A stretch of 64,000 bases of DNA from NCBI RefSeq assembly GCF_030268045.1, contig NZ_BSDC01000001.1:806001-870000 (forward strand). The letters run 5' to 3'. The stretch's first letter is position 1. Each line of letters begins with the position of its first letter. Both the position numbers and the translations under genes were made by a program. Of this stretch, positions 34,925 through 42,485 are shown piece after piece. This DNA is from Geothrix edaphica. GTDB taxonomy: Bacteria; Acidobacteriota; Holophagae; Holophagales; Holophagaceae. The notes under the pieces are model-generated. The model saw nothing but the letters and a program-made list of their open reading frames with translations, was not told the DNA's origin and made no database searches.

Positions 34925-35650
34925 ATGAGATACGGAACCTACCTCGTCCCCGCTGCCATCGTGCTCACGCTCGGCAGCCTCGCTTGCAAGCCCCCCAAGA
35001 CCGCCGAGCAGATCAAGCAGGAGACCCAGGCGGCCTTCAACGAGGGCTACCAGGCTTTCAAGGACGGTAAGGCCCGCGAGACCAATCCCTATCTGAGCGC
35101 CAAGGAAGCCAAGGAAAACCCGCACAAGATGCAGGGTTGGTACGATGGCTGGGACAAGGCCAAGGCCGACAAGGATGCCGCTGACAAGGCCGCCGCCGAC
35201 AAGGCCGCCGCCGACAAGGCCGCCGCCGAGGAAGCCGCCCGCAAGGCCGCCGCCGAGGAAGCCGCCCGCAAGGCCGCCGCCGAGGCCGAGAAGGCCGCCG
35301 CCTACAAGAAGGCCGCCGAGGCTGCCCTCAAGACCATCCACTTCGACTACGACAAGTCCGACATCAAGGAAGCCGACCGCGCCCTCCTCCAGGGCATCGC
35401 CGACTTCATGAAGGCCTTCCCCGCCGCCAAGCTCGAGATCGAAGGCCACTGCGACGAGCGCGGCACCAACGAGTACAACCTGGCCCTCGGCAACCGCCGT
35501 GCCGCCGCCGCCCTGGCCTACCTGAAGACCCTGGGCGTCGACGAGGCTCGCTTCACCACCATCAGCTATGGCAAGGAGAAGCCCCTCTGCACCGAAGCCA
35601 AGGAGATCTGCTGGAGTCAGAACCGCCGCGGCGAGTTCAAGCTCAAGTAA
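34925..35650 (+). CDS. pal: Peptidoglycan-associated lipoprotein Pal with RMF-like N-terminal motif
   Basis: A 241-residue outer-membrane lipoprotein that binds peptidoglycan. The lipobox is LGSLAC (Cys21). Residues 40-82 contain GYQAFKDGK, then NPY, then WYDGWDKAKADK, a pattern very like E. coli ribosome modulation factor (GYQA-x3-G, PY, W-x2-GW-x2-A-x-A-D). Residues 78-135 are an Ala/Lys/Asp/Glu-rich helix built of DKAAA and EEAARKAAA repeats. The OmpA-like domain (136-241) has the diaminopimelate-binding EGHCDERGTNEYNLALGNRR. Usual Pal proteins are near 170 residues, so the motif and helix account for the extra length. An RBS (AGGAGG) precedes the ATG, and a strong terminator follows. Confidence 0.95.
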   Translation: MRYGTYLVPAAIVLTLGSLACKPPKTAEQIKQETQAAFNEGYQAFKDGKARETNPYLSAKEAKENPHKMQGWYDGWDKAKADKDAADKAAADKAAADKAAAEEAARKAAAEEAARKAAAEAEKAAAYKKAAEAALKTIHFDYDKSDIKEADRALLQGIADFMKAFPAAKLEIEGHCDERGTNEYNLALGNRRAAAALAYLKTLGVDEARFTTISYGKEKPLCTEAKEICWSQNRRGEFKLK

Positions 35651-35667
35651 GCGTTCCGCATCACGCG

Positions 35668-35693
35668 AAGCGGGGGCCTCGGCCCCCGCTTTT
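35668..35693 (+). terminator. Intrinsic terminator after pal
   Basis: A 10-bp GC-rich stem AAGCGGGGGC / GCCCCCGCTT with a short CTCG loop is followed by TTTT. It starts 18 nt after the pal stop and should separate pal from cpoB or lower cpoB expression. Confidence 0.88.
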
Positions 35694-35725
35694 CGTTTAG
35701 GATGAACAGGCACCCCGGAGGCCCC

Positions 35726-36439
35726 ATGACTGCCCGCACGCTGCTCCTTCCGGCCCTGACCGCCCTCCTCACCATCGGATGTAGTTCCGAGGATCAGCTC
35801 CGCCGCGTGGAGCAGGAAGTGGGCGACCTCAAGCTCGAAGTCTTCAAGCTGCGCCAGCAGGTCGAGGACGGCAACAAGCGCTCCGAGGCCGAGCAGAAGG
35901 CCGCCCAGGAGGCCCGCACCCAGGACCGCCGCTTCCAGGCCGACCTGCAGGAGAGCCTGCGCCAGGTGCAGGACACCACCCGGGTGCTGAACAATCGCCT
36001 GAACAGCCAGCCCAGGGCCGGGGCGCGGCCGCCCGCCGAGAGCCAGCCCGCGGCCCAGGCCTCCGAGGATGAGCGCGCCTTCAACGTCGCCGTGCTGGAC
36101 TACAACCGCGGCAACTATCCTCTGGCCGCCGAAGGCCTCGACCACTTCCTGAAGAACTACCCCCAGAGCGCCAAGCGGCCGGACGCCCTGTTCTTCCTCG
36201 GCCTCTGCCACTACAACCTGCGGGCCTTCGACAAAGCCCAGCTGGCCTTCGATCGCATCATCAAGGACCACGCCGCCTCGCCCCAGTTCCTGCCCGCCAA
36301 GCTCAAGCGCGCCCAGTGCCTCCTCAAGCAGGGGCTGAAGCCCGCGGCTGTGAAGGCCTTCCGGGAGCTGGTGGATGGCTTCTCAGGCAGCGCCGAGGCC
36401 CGCACGGCCCAGCAGGAACTGAGCGACCTGGGGCTCTGA
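35726..36439 (+). CDS. cpoB: Tol-Pal cell-division coordinator CpoB/YbgF-like lipoprotein
   Basis: A 237-residue exported protein. The signal ends in a lipobox (LLTIGC). A coiled-coil segment (EDQLRRVEQEVGDLKLEVFK to about residue 95) leads through a Pro/Ala-rich linker to C-terminal TPR-like repeats (AFNVAVLDYNRGNYPLAAEG, ALFFLGLCHYNLRAFDKAQL, AKLKRAQCLLKQGLKPAAVK). This order of coiled coil then TPR is that of CpoB, which links Tol-Pal with peptidoglycan synthesis. The ATG at 35726 has GGAGG 5 nt upstream; an upstream ATG at 35702 lacks one. Being a lipoprotein is a difference from E. coli CpoB. Confidence 0.88.
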   Translation: MTARTLLLPALTALLTIGCSSEDQLRRVEQEVGDLKLEVFKLRQQVEDGNKRSEAEQKAAQEARTQDRRFQADLQESLRQVQDTTRVLNNRLNSQPRAGARPPAESQPAAQASEDERAFNVAVLDYNRGNYPLAAEGLDHFLKNYPQSAKRPDALFFLGLCHYNLRAFDKAQLAFDRIIKDHAASPQFLPAKLKRAQCLLKQGLKPAAVKAFRELVDGFSGSAEARTAQQELSDLGL

Positions 36440-36443
36440 GCGC

Positions 36444-37427
36444 ATGGAACCGGAAAGCTGGCGGGTTCCCGTCCGCATCGACTTCGCGGGCGGCACCCTC
36501 GATCTGTGGCCCATCTACGCCATGATGGGCGGCTGCCTCACGGTGAACGCCGCCGTGGATCTGTGGATCGAGCTGGAGGTGGTGCGCGGGGGCCCCGGCC
36601 ACCGGCTCACCAGCCGGGACCTGGGGATCGACCTCGCCTTCGACGCCTGGCCCGCGGGCCCGCCCAGGGGGCTTTCCTGGGTGTGGCGGGTGCTGGACGG
36701 CTCGGGCGCACCGCCGGCGGCCCTGTCCATCCACAGCCCCGTGCCGCAGGGCTCGGGCCTGGGGGTGTCCTCCTGCCTCGGAGTGGGCCTGCTGGGCAGC
36801 GCCCTGGGCGAGGAGGCCGGTGAAGGTCTGGCCCGCAAAGTGCCGATTCTGCGTGACCTGGAAAGTCGAGAACTTCAGACTCCGGCGGGCTGGCAGGACT
36901 ACTATCCGGCGGCCCTGGGCGGGGCCCTGGCGCTCCACTGGGACGGCCCCGCCCCGCGCTGGGAGCAGCTGGACCCCCACCCGACCCTGCTGGCGGATCT
37001 GGTGGTGTTCTACACGGGCAAGCCGCACCACTCGGGCATGACCAACTGGGAGGCCTACAAGCGCTTCATCGAGGGCGACGCCCAGACCCGGCAGGCCCTG
37101 TCCGACATCCGGGGAATCGCCGGGGAGATGGCCCGGGCCCTGCCGTCGGACCCTGCCGAAGTGGCCGTGCTGCTGGAGCGGGAAGGGCAGGCCCGGGTGC
37201 GGCTCTCACCGGCGGTGGAGACGGACGCCATGCGCGCCGTGCGGGAGCGCGGCCGCCGCGAGGGCTGGTATGCGGGCATGAAGCCCTGCGGGGCCGGCGG
37301 AGGTGGCTGCTGCCTGCTGGTGGTGAAGGACGGCCACCGGGAGACCGCCGAGGCCGCCTTGCGAGACATGAGCCTGCCCCCCCTGGATCTGCGGATCACG
37401 CCGAAGGGGCTGCACAGGCTCCGATGA
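36444..37427 (+). CDS. GHMP-family sugar kinase-like protein
   Basis: A 327-residue ATP-dependent small-molecule kinase of the galactokinase/homoserine/mevalonate/phosphomevalonate fold. The N-terminal RIDFAGGTLDLWPIY block is like that of heptose-7-phosphate kinase HddA-type enzymes. The ATP-binding motif 2 is PVPQGSGLGVSSCLGVGLLG, and the C-terminal motif 3 is MKPCGAGGGGCCLLV. It starts 4 bp after cpoB, and its last 32 bp overlap the convergent mutY gene. The substrate could be a heptose or other sugar for envelope glycans, but no biosynthetic partners are nearby. Confidence 0.85.
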   Translation: MEPESWRVPVRIDFAGGTLDLWPIYAMMGGCLTVNAAVDLWIELEVVRGGPGHRLTSRDLGIDLAFDAWPAGPPRGLSWVWRVLDGSGAPPAALSIHSPVPQGSGLGVSSCLGVGLLGSALGEEAGEGLARKVPILRDLESRELQTPAGWQDYYPAALGGALALHWDGPAPRWEQLDPHPTLLADLVVFYTGKPHHSGMTNWEAYKRFIEGDAQTRQALSDIRGIAGEMARALPSDPAEVAVLLEREGQARVRLSPAVETDAMRAVRERGRREGWYAGMKPCGAGGGGCCLLVVKDGHRETAEAALRDMSLPPLDLRITPKGLHRLR

Positions 37428-38487
37428 GGGCGAAGGGATCCGGCGCCTCGAGGGGTCTCTGCCCCGGCGTGGCGAGGAGATCGCGCAGGCGCTGGTCCCG
37501 CTTGCCCAGGGGCAGGGCCGGGAGGTCGCCGATGGGAATCCAGCGCAGTCCCTCCGCCGCCTGGAAGCGCCTGTCCAGGCGCAGGTGCAGTGGGCTCACG
37601 CTCTCTCGGCGGTGGGTGTAGACCTGGATCCAGCCGGGCCAGGCGGTGAGGGACGCGGCGCCGCGGCCAGCGGGGACCGCCTCCGCATCCAGCGCCGGCC
37701 AGCGCCAGAGGCCGGCCAGCAGGCCCTTCGCCGCCGGGGCATGCAGCAGCACGTGGCCCTCGGCTTCCAGGGCCACCAGCCAGAGGGAGGAGGCCTTCGG
37801 CTTGGCCCGCTTCGCCACGGGCGGAATCTCCCCGGTACGGTCAGCCCGCCGCGCCCCGCAGCGATCCGCCAGAGGGCAGCCCCCGCAGGTGGGCGCCGGG
37901 GTGCAGACCGTGGCGCCCAGTTCCATAAGCGCCTGCGTCAGGCGGGAGGGACCGTGGGCTGCGAGGGCGGGGGCGAGCCAGACCCGCAAGTCCGTGGCCC
38001 GCGCCTTGGGATCGCCCTCGATCAGCAGCAGCCGGGCCAGCACGCGGAAGGCGTTGCCATCCAGGGCGGGGGCGGGCCACTGGAAGGCGATGGAACCCAC
38101 GGCGGCGGCGGTATAGGGGCCGAGGCCCGGCAGCCGTGCGAGCCCCTCCAGATCGCCGGGCCAGCCTTCCGCGGCGATGGTGCCGGCGGCGGCCTTCAGG
38201 AACCGGGCGCGGCGGTAGTAGCCGAGGCCCTCCCAGGCCTTGTGGACAGTGTCCTCGCCGGCCTCAGCCAGGGCCTCGGGGTCGGGAAACTGTTCCATCC
38301 AGCGCGTGAAATACGGAATCACCGTGGCCACCTGGGTCTGCTGGAGCATCAGCTCCGACACCAGCACCGCGTAGGGATCCGGGTGGGGTGCGTCGAGGTC
38401 CCCGGCCCGCCAGGGCAGGTCCCGCCGCGCGACCTCGAACCAGGGAGCCAGGGGGGCGAGGAGGGTGGGAGCAGACGGCCAGAGCAT
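37396..38487 (-). CDS. mutY: A/G-specific adenine glycosylase MutY
   Basis: Base-excision-repair glycosylase that removes adenine opposite 8-oxoguanine. The 363-residue protein has SELMLQQTQVATVIPYF with the catalytic Glu region, the helix-hairpin-helix GLARLPGLGPYTAAAVGS, and LDGNAFRVLARL downstream with the catalytic Asp. The [4Fe-4S] cluster ligands are in CTPAPTCGGCPLADRC (C-x6-C-x2-C-x5-C). The C-terminal 120 residues are the NUDIX-like 8-oxoG-recognition domain. It is transcribed alone against the GHMP kinase gene. With mutT about 4 kb away, two arms of the GO system lie close together. Confidence 0.96.
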   Translation of the reverse strand: MLWPSAPTLLAPLAPWFEVARRDLPWRAGDLDAPHPDPYAVLVSELMLQQTQVATVIPYFTRWMEQFPDPEALAEAGEDTVHKAWEGLGYYRRARFLKAAAGTIAAEGWPGDLEGLARLPGLGPYTAAAVGSIAFQWPAPALDGNAFRVLARLLLIEGDPKARATDLRVWLAPALAAHGPSRLTQALMELGATVCTPAPTCGGCPLADRCGARRADRTGEIPPVAKRAKPKASSLWLVALEAEGHVLLHAPAAKGLLAGLWRWPALDAEAVPAGRGAASLTAWPGWIQVYTHRRESVSPLHLRLDRRFQAAEGLRWIPIGDLPALPLGKRDQRLRDLLATPGQRPLEAPDPFALIGACAAPSA

Positions 38488-38611
38488 ACCCAGACCCTAC
38501 CATTCCGGGGCCCGGCGACCCCTGGCGGGACGGGCTGTTTCCAGGTGCGAATTGGGGGGTTTTCGGAAAGCCGAGTCCGTTTTAGACTCATTCTTTTTTC
38601 ACGGATGACGG

Positions 38612-40018
38612 ATGAAAACCATGACCCACACATCCCGTTCAGCACTGCTGTTCCTTGGCTTGGGGCTGGCCTCCTTCTGGGCCTGCGGCGGCGGCTCCAG
38701 CTCCGGCACTGTCGGTTCCCCGGCCCCCTCCGCGCTGAAGCTCCTGCCCGCCACCGGCGACATCAAGGTCGGCGGCATCCTGCAGGTGTGGGCGGAGGAC
38801 GTCCAGGGCCACACGATCCCGGCAACCTTCTCAGTGGTGGAGCCCCAGGGGGGCACGGTGGACGCCAGCGGCCGCTACCAGGCGCCGACCACAGCCGGGA
38901 CCTACCACCTCCGGGCCACGAGCAGCCAGGTTCCCGGGGCGGTCGCGGAGGTGCCCGTGAAGGTCTCCGCCTACCTGGCTGCCCTCAGCCAGGCGGCCTC
39001 GACCCAGTTCTCCCGCTCCGACCACAGTGCCACCCTGCTGCCGGACGGCAGCGTGCTGCTGGCGGGCGGGATGGAATCCAGCCAGCTTGAGCGGTACCTG
39101 CCCGCAGCGGGCACCTTCGTGTCCGCTGGCGACCTCGGAACCAGGCGCTGGGCCCACCAGGCCTCGGTCCTCCCCGGTGGCGGCGTGCTGCTGACGGGAG
39201 GTGTCTACGGCGTGAGCGTCCTGGCCACTGCCCAGGTCTACGAGGCGGGGACCGGCTTGCGCACGGTCGGGCCCCTGACCGCCACGCGGATGCTCCACGC
39301 CGCGGCGGAGCTGGCGGACGGGCGCATCCTGCTGACCGGCGGGCTGCCCGCCACGGGCTCGGATGTCTACGCGACCTCGACCTCGGAGCTCTTCAACCCC
39401 GCCACCGGCGGGTTCACGGCGTCAGCGTCCATGGCTTCGCCCCGGACCGGCCACACGGCGACCCGCCTCCCGGACGGGAGGATCCTCATCGCCGGCGGAC
39501 GGAACAGCACCTGCTGGTACGGCTGCCCGGAGCTGATCTGGGCCTCCGCCGAGCTCTATGACTCCGCCACGGGCACGTTCACGCCGACAGGGAGGATGGC
39601 CCAGGCCAGGTACGGGCACACGGCGACGCCGCTTCCAGATGGCCGCATCCTGATCACCGGAGGCACCACGCCGGACCTCCCGAACACGGATGTGTCCTCC
39701 TCCGTGGAGATCTACGACCCCGCCACCGGGGCCTTCACCGCGGCAGGGACCATGCTCCGGCCCCGGAGCCACCACACGGCCACCCTTCTCACCGATGGGC
39801 GGGTCCTCCTGGCCCACGGGCGGACCCAGGGCGAGGGCTCCCTCGCGTCGGCCACGCTGGAAGTGTTCGATCCGCTCCTGGCCAAGAGCATGCTGCTGAC
39901 CTCCAACCTGACCACCCGCTACCGCCACACGGCGACGCGCCTCCTGTCGGGCGACGTGCTCCTGGCCGGCGGCACCGAGGGCGGCGGCGGCATCAAGCTG
40001 ACCGAAGTGTTCCGGTAA
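38612..40018 (+). CDS. Exported kelch-like beta-propeller lipoprotein
   Basis: A 468-residue secreted protein. The signal ends ASFWACGGGSSS, a likely lipobox followed by a Gly/Ser linker. Residues about 40-125 form an Ig-like (Big_2-type) domain. Seven repeats of about 45-60 residues then follow, each with the kelch-like core HTAT-x-L-x-D-G-R-[IV]-L-[IL]-x-G-G, for example GHTATRLPDGRILIAGGR and RHTATRLLSGDVLLAGGT. Seven repeats predict a seven-bladed propeller. The ligand is unknown; such proteins are often adhesins or sugar-binding surface proteins. A hairpin-like GAGTC/GACTC followed by a T-run precedes the gene (38573-38600), and a strong terminator follows. Confidence 0.85.
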   Translation: MKTMTHTSRSALLFLGLGLASFWACGGGSSSGTVGSPAPSALKLLPATGDIKVGGILQVWAEDVQGHTIPATFSVVEPQGGTVDASGRYQAPTTAGTYHLRATSSQVPGAVAEVPVKVSAYLAALSQAASTQFSRSDHSATLLPDGSVLLAGGMESSQLERYLPAAGTFVSAGDLGTRRWAHQASVLPGGGVLLTGGVYGVSVLATAQVYEAGTGLRTVGPLTATRMLHAAAELADGRILLTGGLPATGSDVYATSTSELFNPATGGFTASASMASPRTGHTATRLPDGRILIAGGRNSTCWYGCPELIWASAELYDSATGTFTPTGRMAQARYGHTATPLPDGRILITGGTTPDLPNTDVSSSVEIYDPATGAFTAAGTMLRPRSHHTATLLTDGRVLLAHGRTQGEGSLASATLEVFDPLLAKSMLLTSNLTTRYRHTATRLLSGDVLLAGGTEGGGGIKLTEVFR

Positions 40019-40045
40019 GCCTGGAAGCCGGTCCCCGAAACGGTA

Positions 40046-40071
40046 AAACGAGCGCCCGAAGGCGCTCGTTT
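40046..40071. terminator. Bidirectional intrinsic terminator
   Basis: An 11-bp perfect stem AAACGAGCGCC / GGCGCTCGTTT with a CGAA loop. It lies 27 bp after the kelch-like gene on the plus strand and 4 bp after the tRNA-Leu 3' end on the minus strand. Both strands end in short T-runs, so it can stop both transcripts. Confidence 0.9.
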
Positions 40072-40075
40072 CGTT

Positions 40076-40161
40076 TGGTGCCCGCGAGCAGACTCGAACT
40101 GCTACGGCTTGTGGCCACCACCCCCTCAAGATGGCGTGTCTACCAATTTCACCACGCGGGC
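40076..40161 (-). tRNA. tRNA-Leu(GAG)
   Basis: An 86-nt tRNA gene on the minus strand with an encoded CCA end. The acceptor arms GCCCGCG / CGCGGGC form seven pairs followed by discriminator A73, the leucine identity base. The D-arm has AATTGGTAGAC, the anticodon stem CCATC/GGTGG encloses the loop TTGAGGG with anticodon GAG (reads CUC/CUU), and a long variable arm and the T-loop TTCGAGT follow. It lies 66 bp downstream of secG, the same gene pair as secG-leuU in E. coli. Confidence 0.96.
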
Positions 40162-40227
40162 ACGTGGAACAACCATCTTCACTCAAAGCGCTGACGCGGT
40201 CAATGCCCCGTTTCGCGCGAGGCGCGG

Positions 40228-40572
40228 CTACTTCTTCGCGGGCGCGGGCGCGTGGGCAGGCGCGGGAGCGGGCGCAGGCACGACTGGCGCCGGCACGGTG
40301 ATCGCGGGCTTGTCGGAGATCTTCTCCAGCACCGAGCGGTTGCCGCGGATGATCAGGACTTCGATGAACAGCGTGGTGCCCAGGAAGCCCGCGGCCAGCC
40401 AGTAGGTGGCCTTGGAGAGGAACGGCGTGGCGCCCTGGGCGCCGAAGGCCGAGTTCGCGCCGCCGCCGCCGAAGGAGGCGCCGAGGCCGCCCTTCGTGCC
40501 GGGCTGCAGGAGGATCGTCCCGATGAGCAGGACACCGAAGAGGATCAGAAGCGCGAGGGCGAGGCCATTCAT
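40228..40572 (-). CDS. secG: Preprotein translocase subunit SecG
   Basis: A 114-residue inner-membrane component of the SecYEG channel. The two helices are LALALLILFGVLLIGTILLQ and ATYWLAAGFLGTTLFIEVLI, with the family signature KGGLGASFGGGGANSAFG between them. The start at 40572 follows a GGAG ribosome binding site; longer open sequence upstream is antisense-like. A Pro/Ala-rich C-terminal tail (VPAPVVPAPAPAPAHAPA) extends beyond the usual end and should be cytoplasmic or disordered. It lies 38 bp after aroF and before tRNA-Leu(GAG). Confidence 0.96.
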   Translation of the reverse strand: MNGLALALLILFGVLLIGTILLQPGTKGGLGASFGGGGANSAFGAQGATPFLSKATYWLAAGFLGTTLFIEVLIIRGNRSVLEKISDKPAITVPAPVVPAPAPAPAHAPAPAKK

Positions 40573-40610
40573 GGAAACTCCGAACCTCCTAGTCTTACAC
40601 AGGGCGGGGC

Positions 40611-41642
40611 CTACATCCATAGCCCAGTGAGGCTGGGCGCCTGCAGGGCGCGATGCACGGCCTGGGCCCGTTCCACGAGGCGGATGAAGTCCGAGGGCAG
40701 GAGGGCCTGGGGGCCATCGCTCAGGGCCTTCTCGGGGTTGCAGTGGGTCTCCACCAGCAGGCCGTCCGCGCCCGCGGCCACGCCTGCCAGGCCGCAGGGG
40801 ATCACCAGGTCCCGGCGCCCCGTGGCGTGGCTGGGGTCGACCATGACCGGCAGGTGGGTGAGGACCTTCGCCGCCGGGACCACGCTGACGTCCAGCGTGT
40901 TGCGGGCGTGATCGGACCAGGTCCGGATGCCCCGCTCGCAGAGCACCAGGTTGCGGTTGCCCTCGCCCAGCACGTACTCGGCGGCGTAGAGCCATTCCTC
41001 CAGGGTGGCCGAGGGGCCCCGCTTGAGGAGCACGGGCTTCTCGCAGCGTCCGGCCCGGCGCAGCAGGGCGAAGTTCTGCATGTTGCGGGCGCCGATCTGC
41101 ACCATGTCGGCGCTGCGCTCCACATCGTCGAAGGTCTCGACTTCCGTGGCCTCGGTGACGATGCCCAGATCGAACTCGGCGCGGGCCTCCTCCAGCAGCC
41201 GCAGGCCCTCCAGGCCCAAACCCTGGAAGGCATAGGGGCTGGTGCGGGGCTTGAAGGCGCCGGCCCTCAGCAGCTTCACGCCGGCCTCGGCCACGTAGCG
41301 GGCCACGGTGAAGAGCTGCTCGCGGCTCTCCACGCCACAGGGCCCGCCCACCAGCGCCAGCTCGGGGCCGCCGATCCGCACCCCCCGCACGTCCACCACA
41401 GTGCGACCCGCCGCCGCGTCGGCACTGGCCAGCTTGTAGGGGCTGGTGATGGGCACCACGCGCCGGACGCCTGCCATGGGCTCGATGCGGTCCGGTTTCA
41501 GGGCCTTGGAGGCGTTCGGCGCCACGATGCTGAGCGCCCCGGGCGTCTCGTTCACCTGGCTGCGGATGCCGGCGGCTTCCAGCAGGGCCAGGACTTCACC
41601 CACCTGGTCACGGGTGGCGGCGGGTTCCATAAGAATGAGCAT
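40611..41642 (-). CDS. aroF: 3-deoxy-7-phosphoheptulonate synthase (type I-beta)
   Basis: First enzyme of the shikimate pathway, condensing PEP with erythrose-4-phosphate. The 343-residue protein has an N-terminal ferredoxin-like regulatory domain (MLILMEPAATRDQVGEVLAL, about 1-70) and a TIM-barrel domain with VGGPCGVESREQ, LRAGAFKPRTSPYAFQG, MVQIGARNMQNF, VLLKRG and VMVDPSHATGRRD. This is the Thermotoga/Bacillus type, in which the N-terminal domain mediates feedback inhibition by aromatic amino acids. No other aro genes are nearby. It is followed 38 bp later by secG. Confidence 0.96.
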   Translation of the reverse strand: MLILMEPAATRDQVGEVLALLEAAGIRSQVNETPGALSIVAPNASKALKPDRIEPMAGVRRVVPITSPYKLASADAAAGRTVVDVRGVRIGGPELALVGGPCGVESREQLFTVARYVAEAGVKLLRAGAFKPRTSPYAFQGLGLEGLRLLEEARAEFDLGIVTEATEVETFDDVERSADMVQIGARNMQNFALLRRAGRCEKPVLLKRGPSATLEEWLYAAEYVLGEGNRNLVLCERGIRTWSDHARNTLDVSVVPAAKVLTHLPVMVDPSHATGRRDLVIPCGLAGVAAGADGLLVETHCNPEKALSDGPQALLPSDFIRLVERAQAVHRALQAPSLTGLWM

Positions 41643-41738
41643 GCGGCCTCGCGAAGGAGCCTGATTCTACCGCCCGGAAAGATCGAGCCGCCTGGACAGG
41701 GAACGGACCCGCCCCCAGACTTGGGCCCGGAGGTCCCC

Positions 41739-42485
41739 ATGCGGCGCGCTCCCATCCTGCTCCTCGCACCCCTGATGCTGGTACTGGCCTGCCAACGGCC
41801 CGAGGTGGAGGCCTTCCGGCAGCATCCCGGGCCCGTGAGCGTGTCGGTGAGCCTGCCCGAGGGCCTGGCCGACCGCGAAGGCTTCCAGAAGGAATACGCC
41901 TCGGCCCTGCGCGCCCGGCTGGCCACCCGGGTGGTGGTCGTTCCCGAGGGCGTGAAGCCGCCCATGGGGGCCGTGGAGCTCCAGGTGGACATCCGCGACA
42001 TCTCCCCGGCCCCGGGCCAGGCCAGCCCCGCCACGGTCGGCGTGGCCGTGGGCGCAACGGTGGGGGCCCTGAGCGCCGCGTCGGGCAACCGGGGCTGGAG
42101 CGTGGTGGATGGTCTCTTCTGGGGCCTGTGGGCCGGTTCCCACGCCGCCATGGCGCAGGAGCACACCCGGGACCGCCTGGGCTACCGGCCCCAGGTGGTC
42201 CGGGCCCAGGTCCGGCTGGTGCAGCCCGGGAATCCCGAGCCCCTCTGGACCGAGGCCATCGAGCCCCAGGAGGTGGTGGAGGCCATGGATCCGCTGCCGC
42301 CCGGGGCCCGAGATGATGACGGCCGCATCCGCGAGGAGGAGGCCAAGGGCTTCGCCCGGGTGGTGGTGCAGAAGCTGTCCGCCGACTTCCGGTGGACGCG
42401 GCGCTCGGAACAGCGGTTCTACGAGGATCCGTCCGCGAAGCGGGACGAGGCGCCAGCGCCGGCACCCGAGCCGAAGAAGGACTGA
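41739..42485 (+). CDS. Hypothetical lipoprotein
   Basis: A 248-residue predicted lipoprotein: the signal MRRAPILLLAPLMLVLAC has a lipobox Cys18. The region TVGVAVGATVGALSAASGNR is a glycine-zipper-like hydrophobic stretch, and the C-terminus is acidic/Pro-rich (APAPAPEPKKD). I recognise no named family. The start ATG at 41739 has CGGAGG 6 nt upstream; the long in-frame extension upstream is antisense to aroF. Its stop overlaps the ATG of the zinc-ribbon gene (TGATG), so the two are a coupled pair. Confidence 0.8.
   Translation: MRRAPILLLAPLMLVLACQRPEVEAFRQHPGPVSVSVSLPEGLADREGFQKEYASALRARLATRVVVVPEGVKPPMGAVELQVDIRDISPAPGQASPATVGVAVGATVGALSAASGNRGWSVVDGLFWGLWAGSHAAMAQEHTRDRLGYRPQVVRAQVRLVQPGNPEPLWTEAIEPQEVVEAMDPLPPGARDDDGRIREEEAKGFARVVVQKLSADFRWTRRSEQRFYEDPSAKRDEAPAPAPEPKKD

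Noticed and set aside
35150-35330. Possible CRISPR array or microsatellite
   Set aside because: The repeats are in-frame codons of the Pal linker, not direct repeats with unique spacers.
38573-38600. Intrinsic terminator upstream of the kelch-like gene
   Set aside because: The stem is only 5 bp and no plus-strand gene ends nearby. The T-run may instead belong to the promoter.
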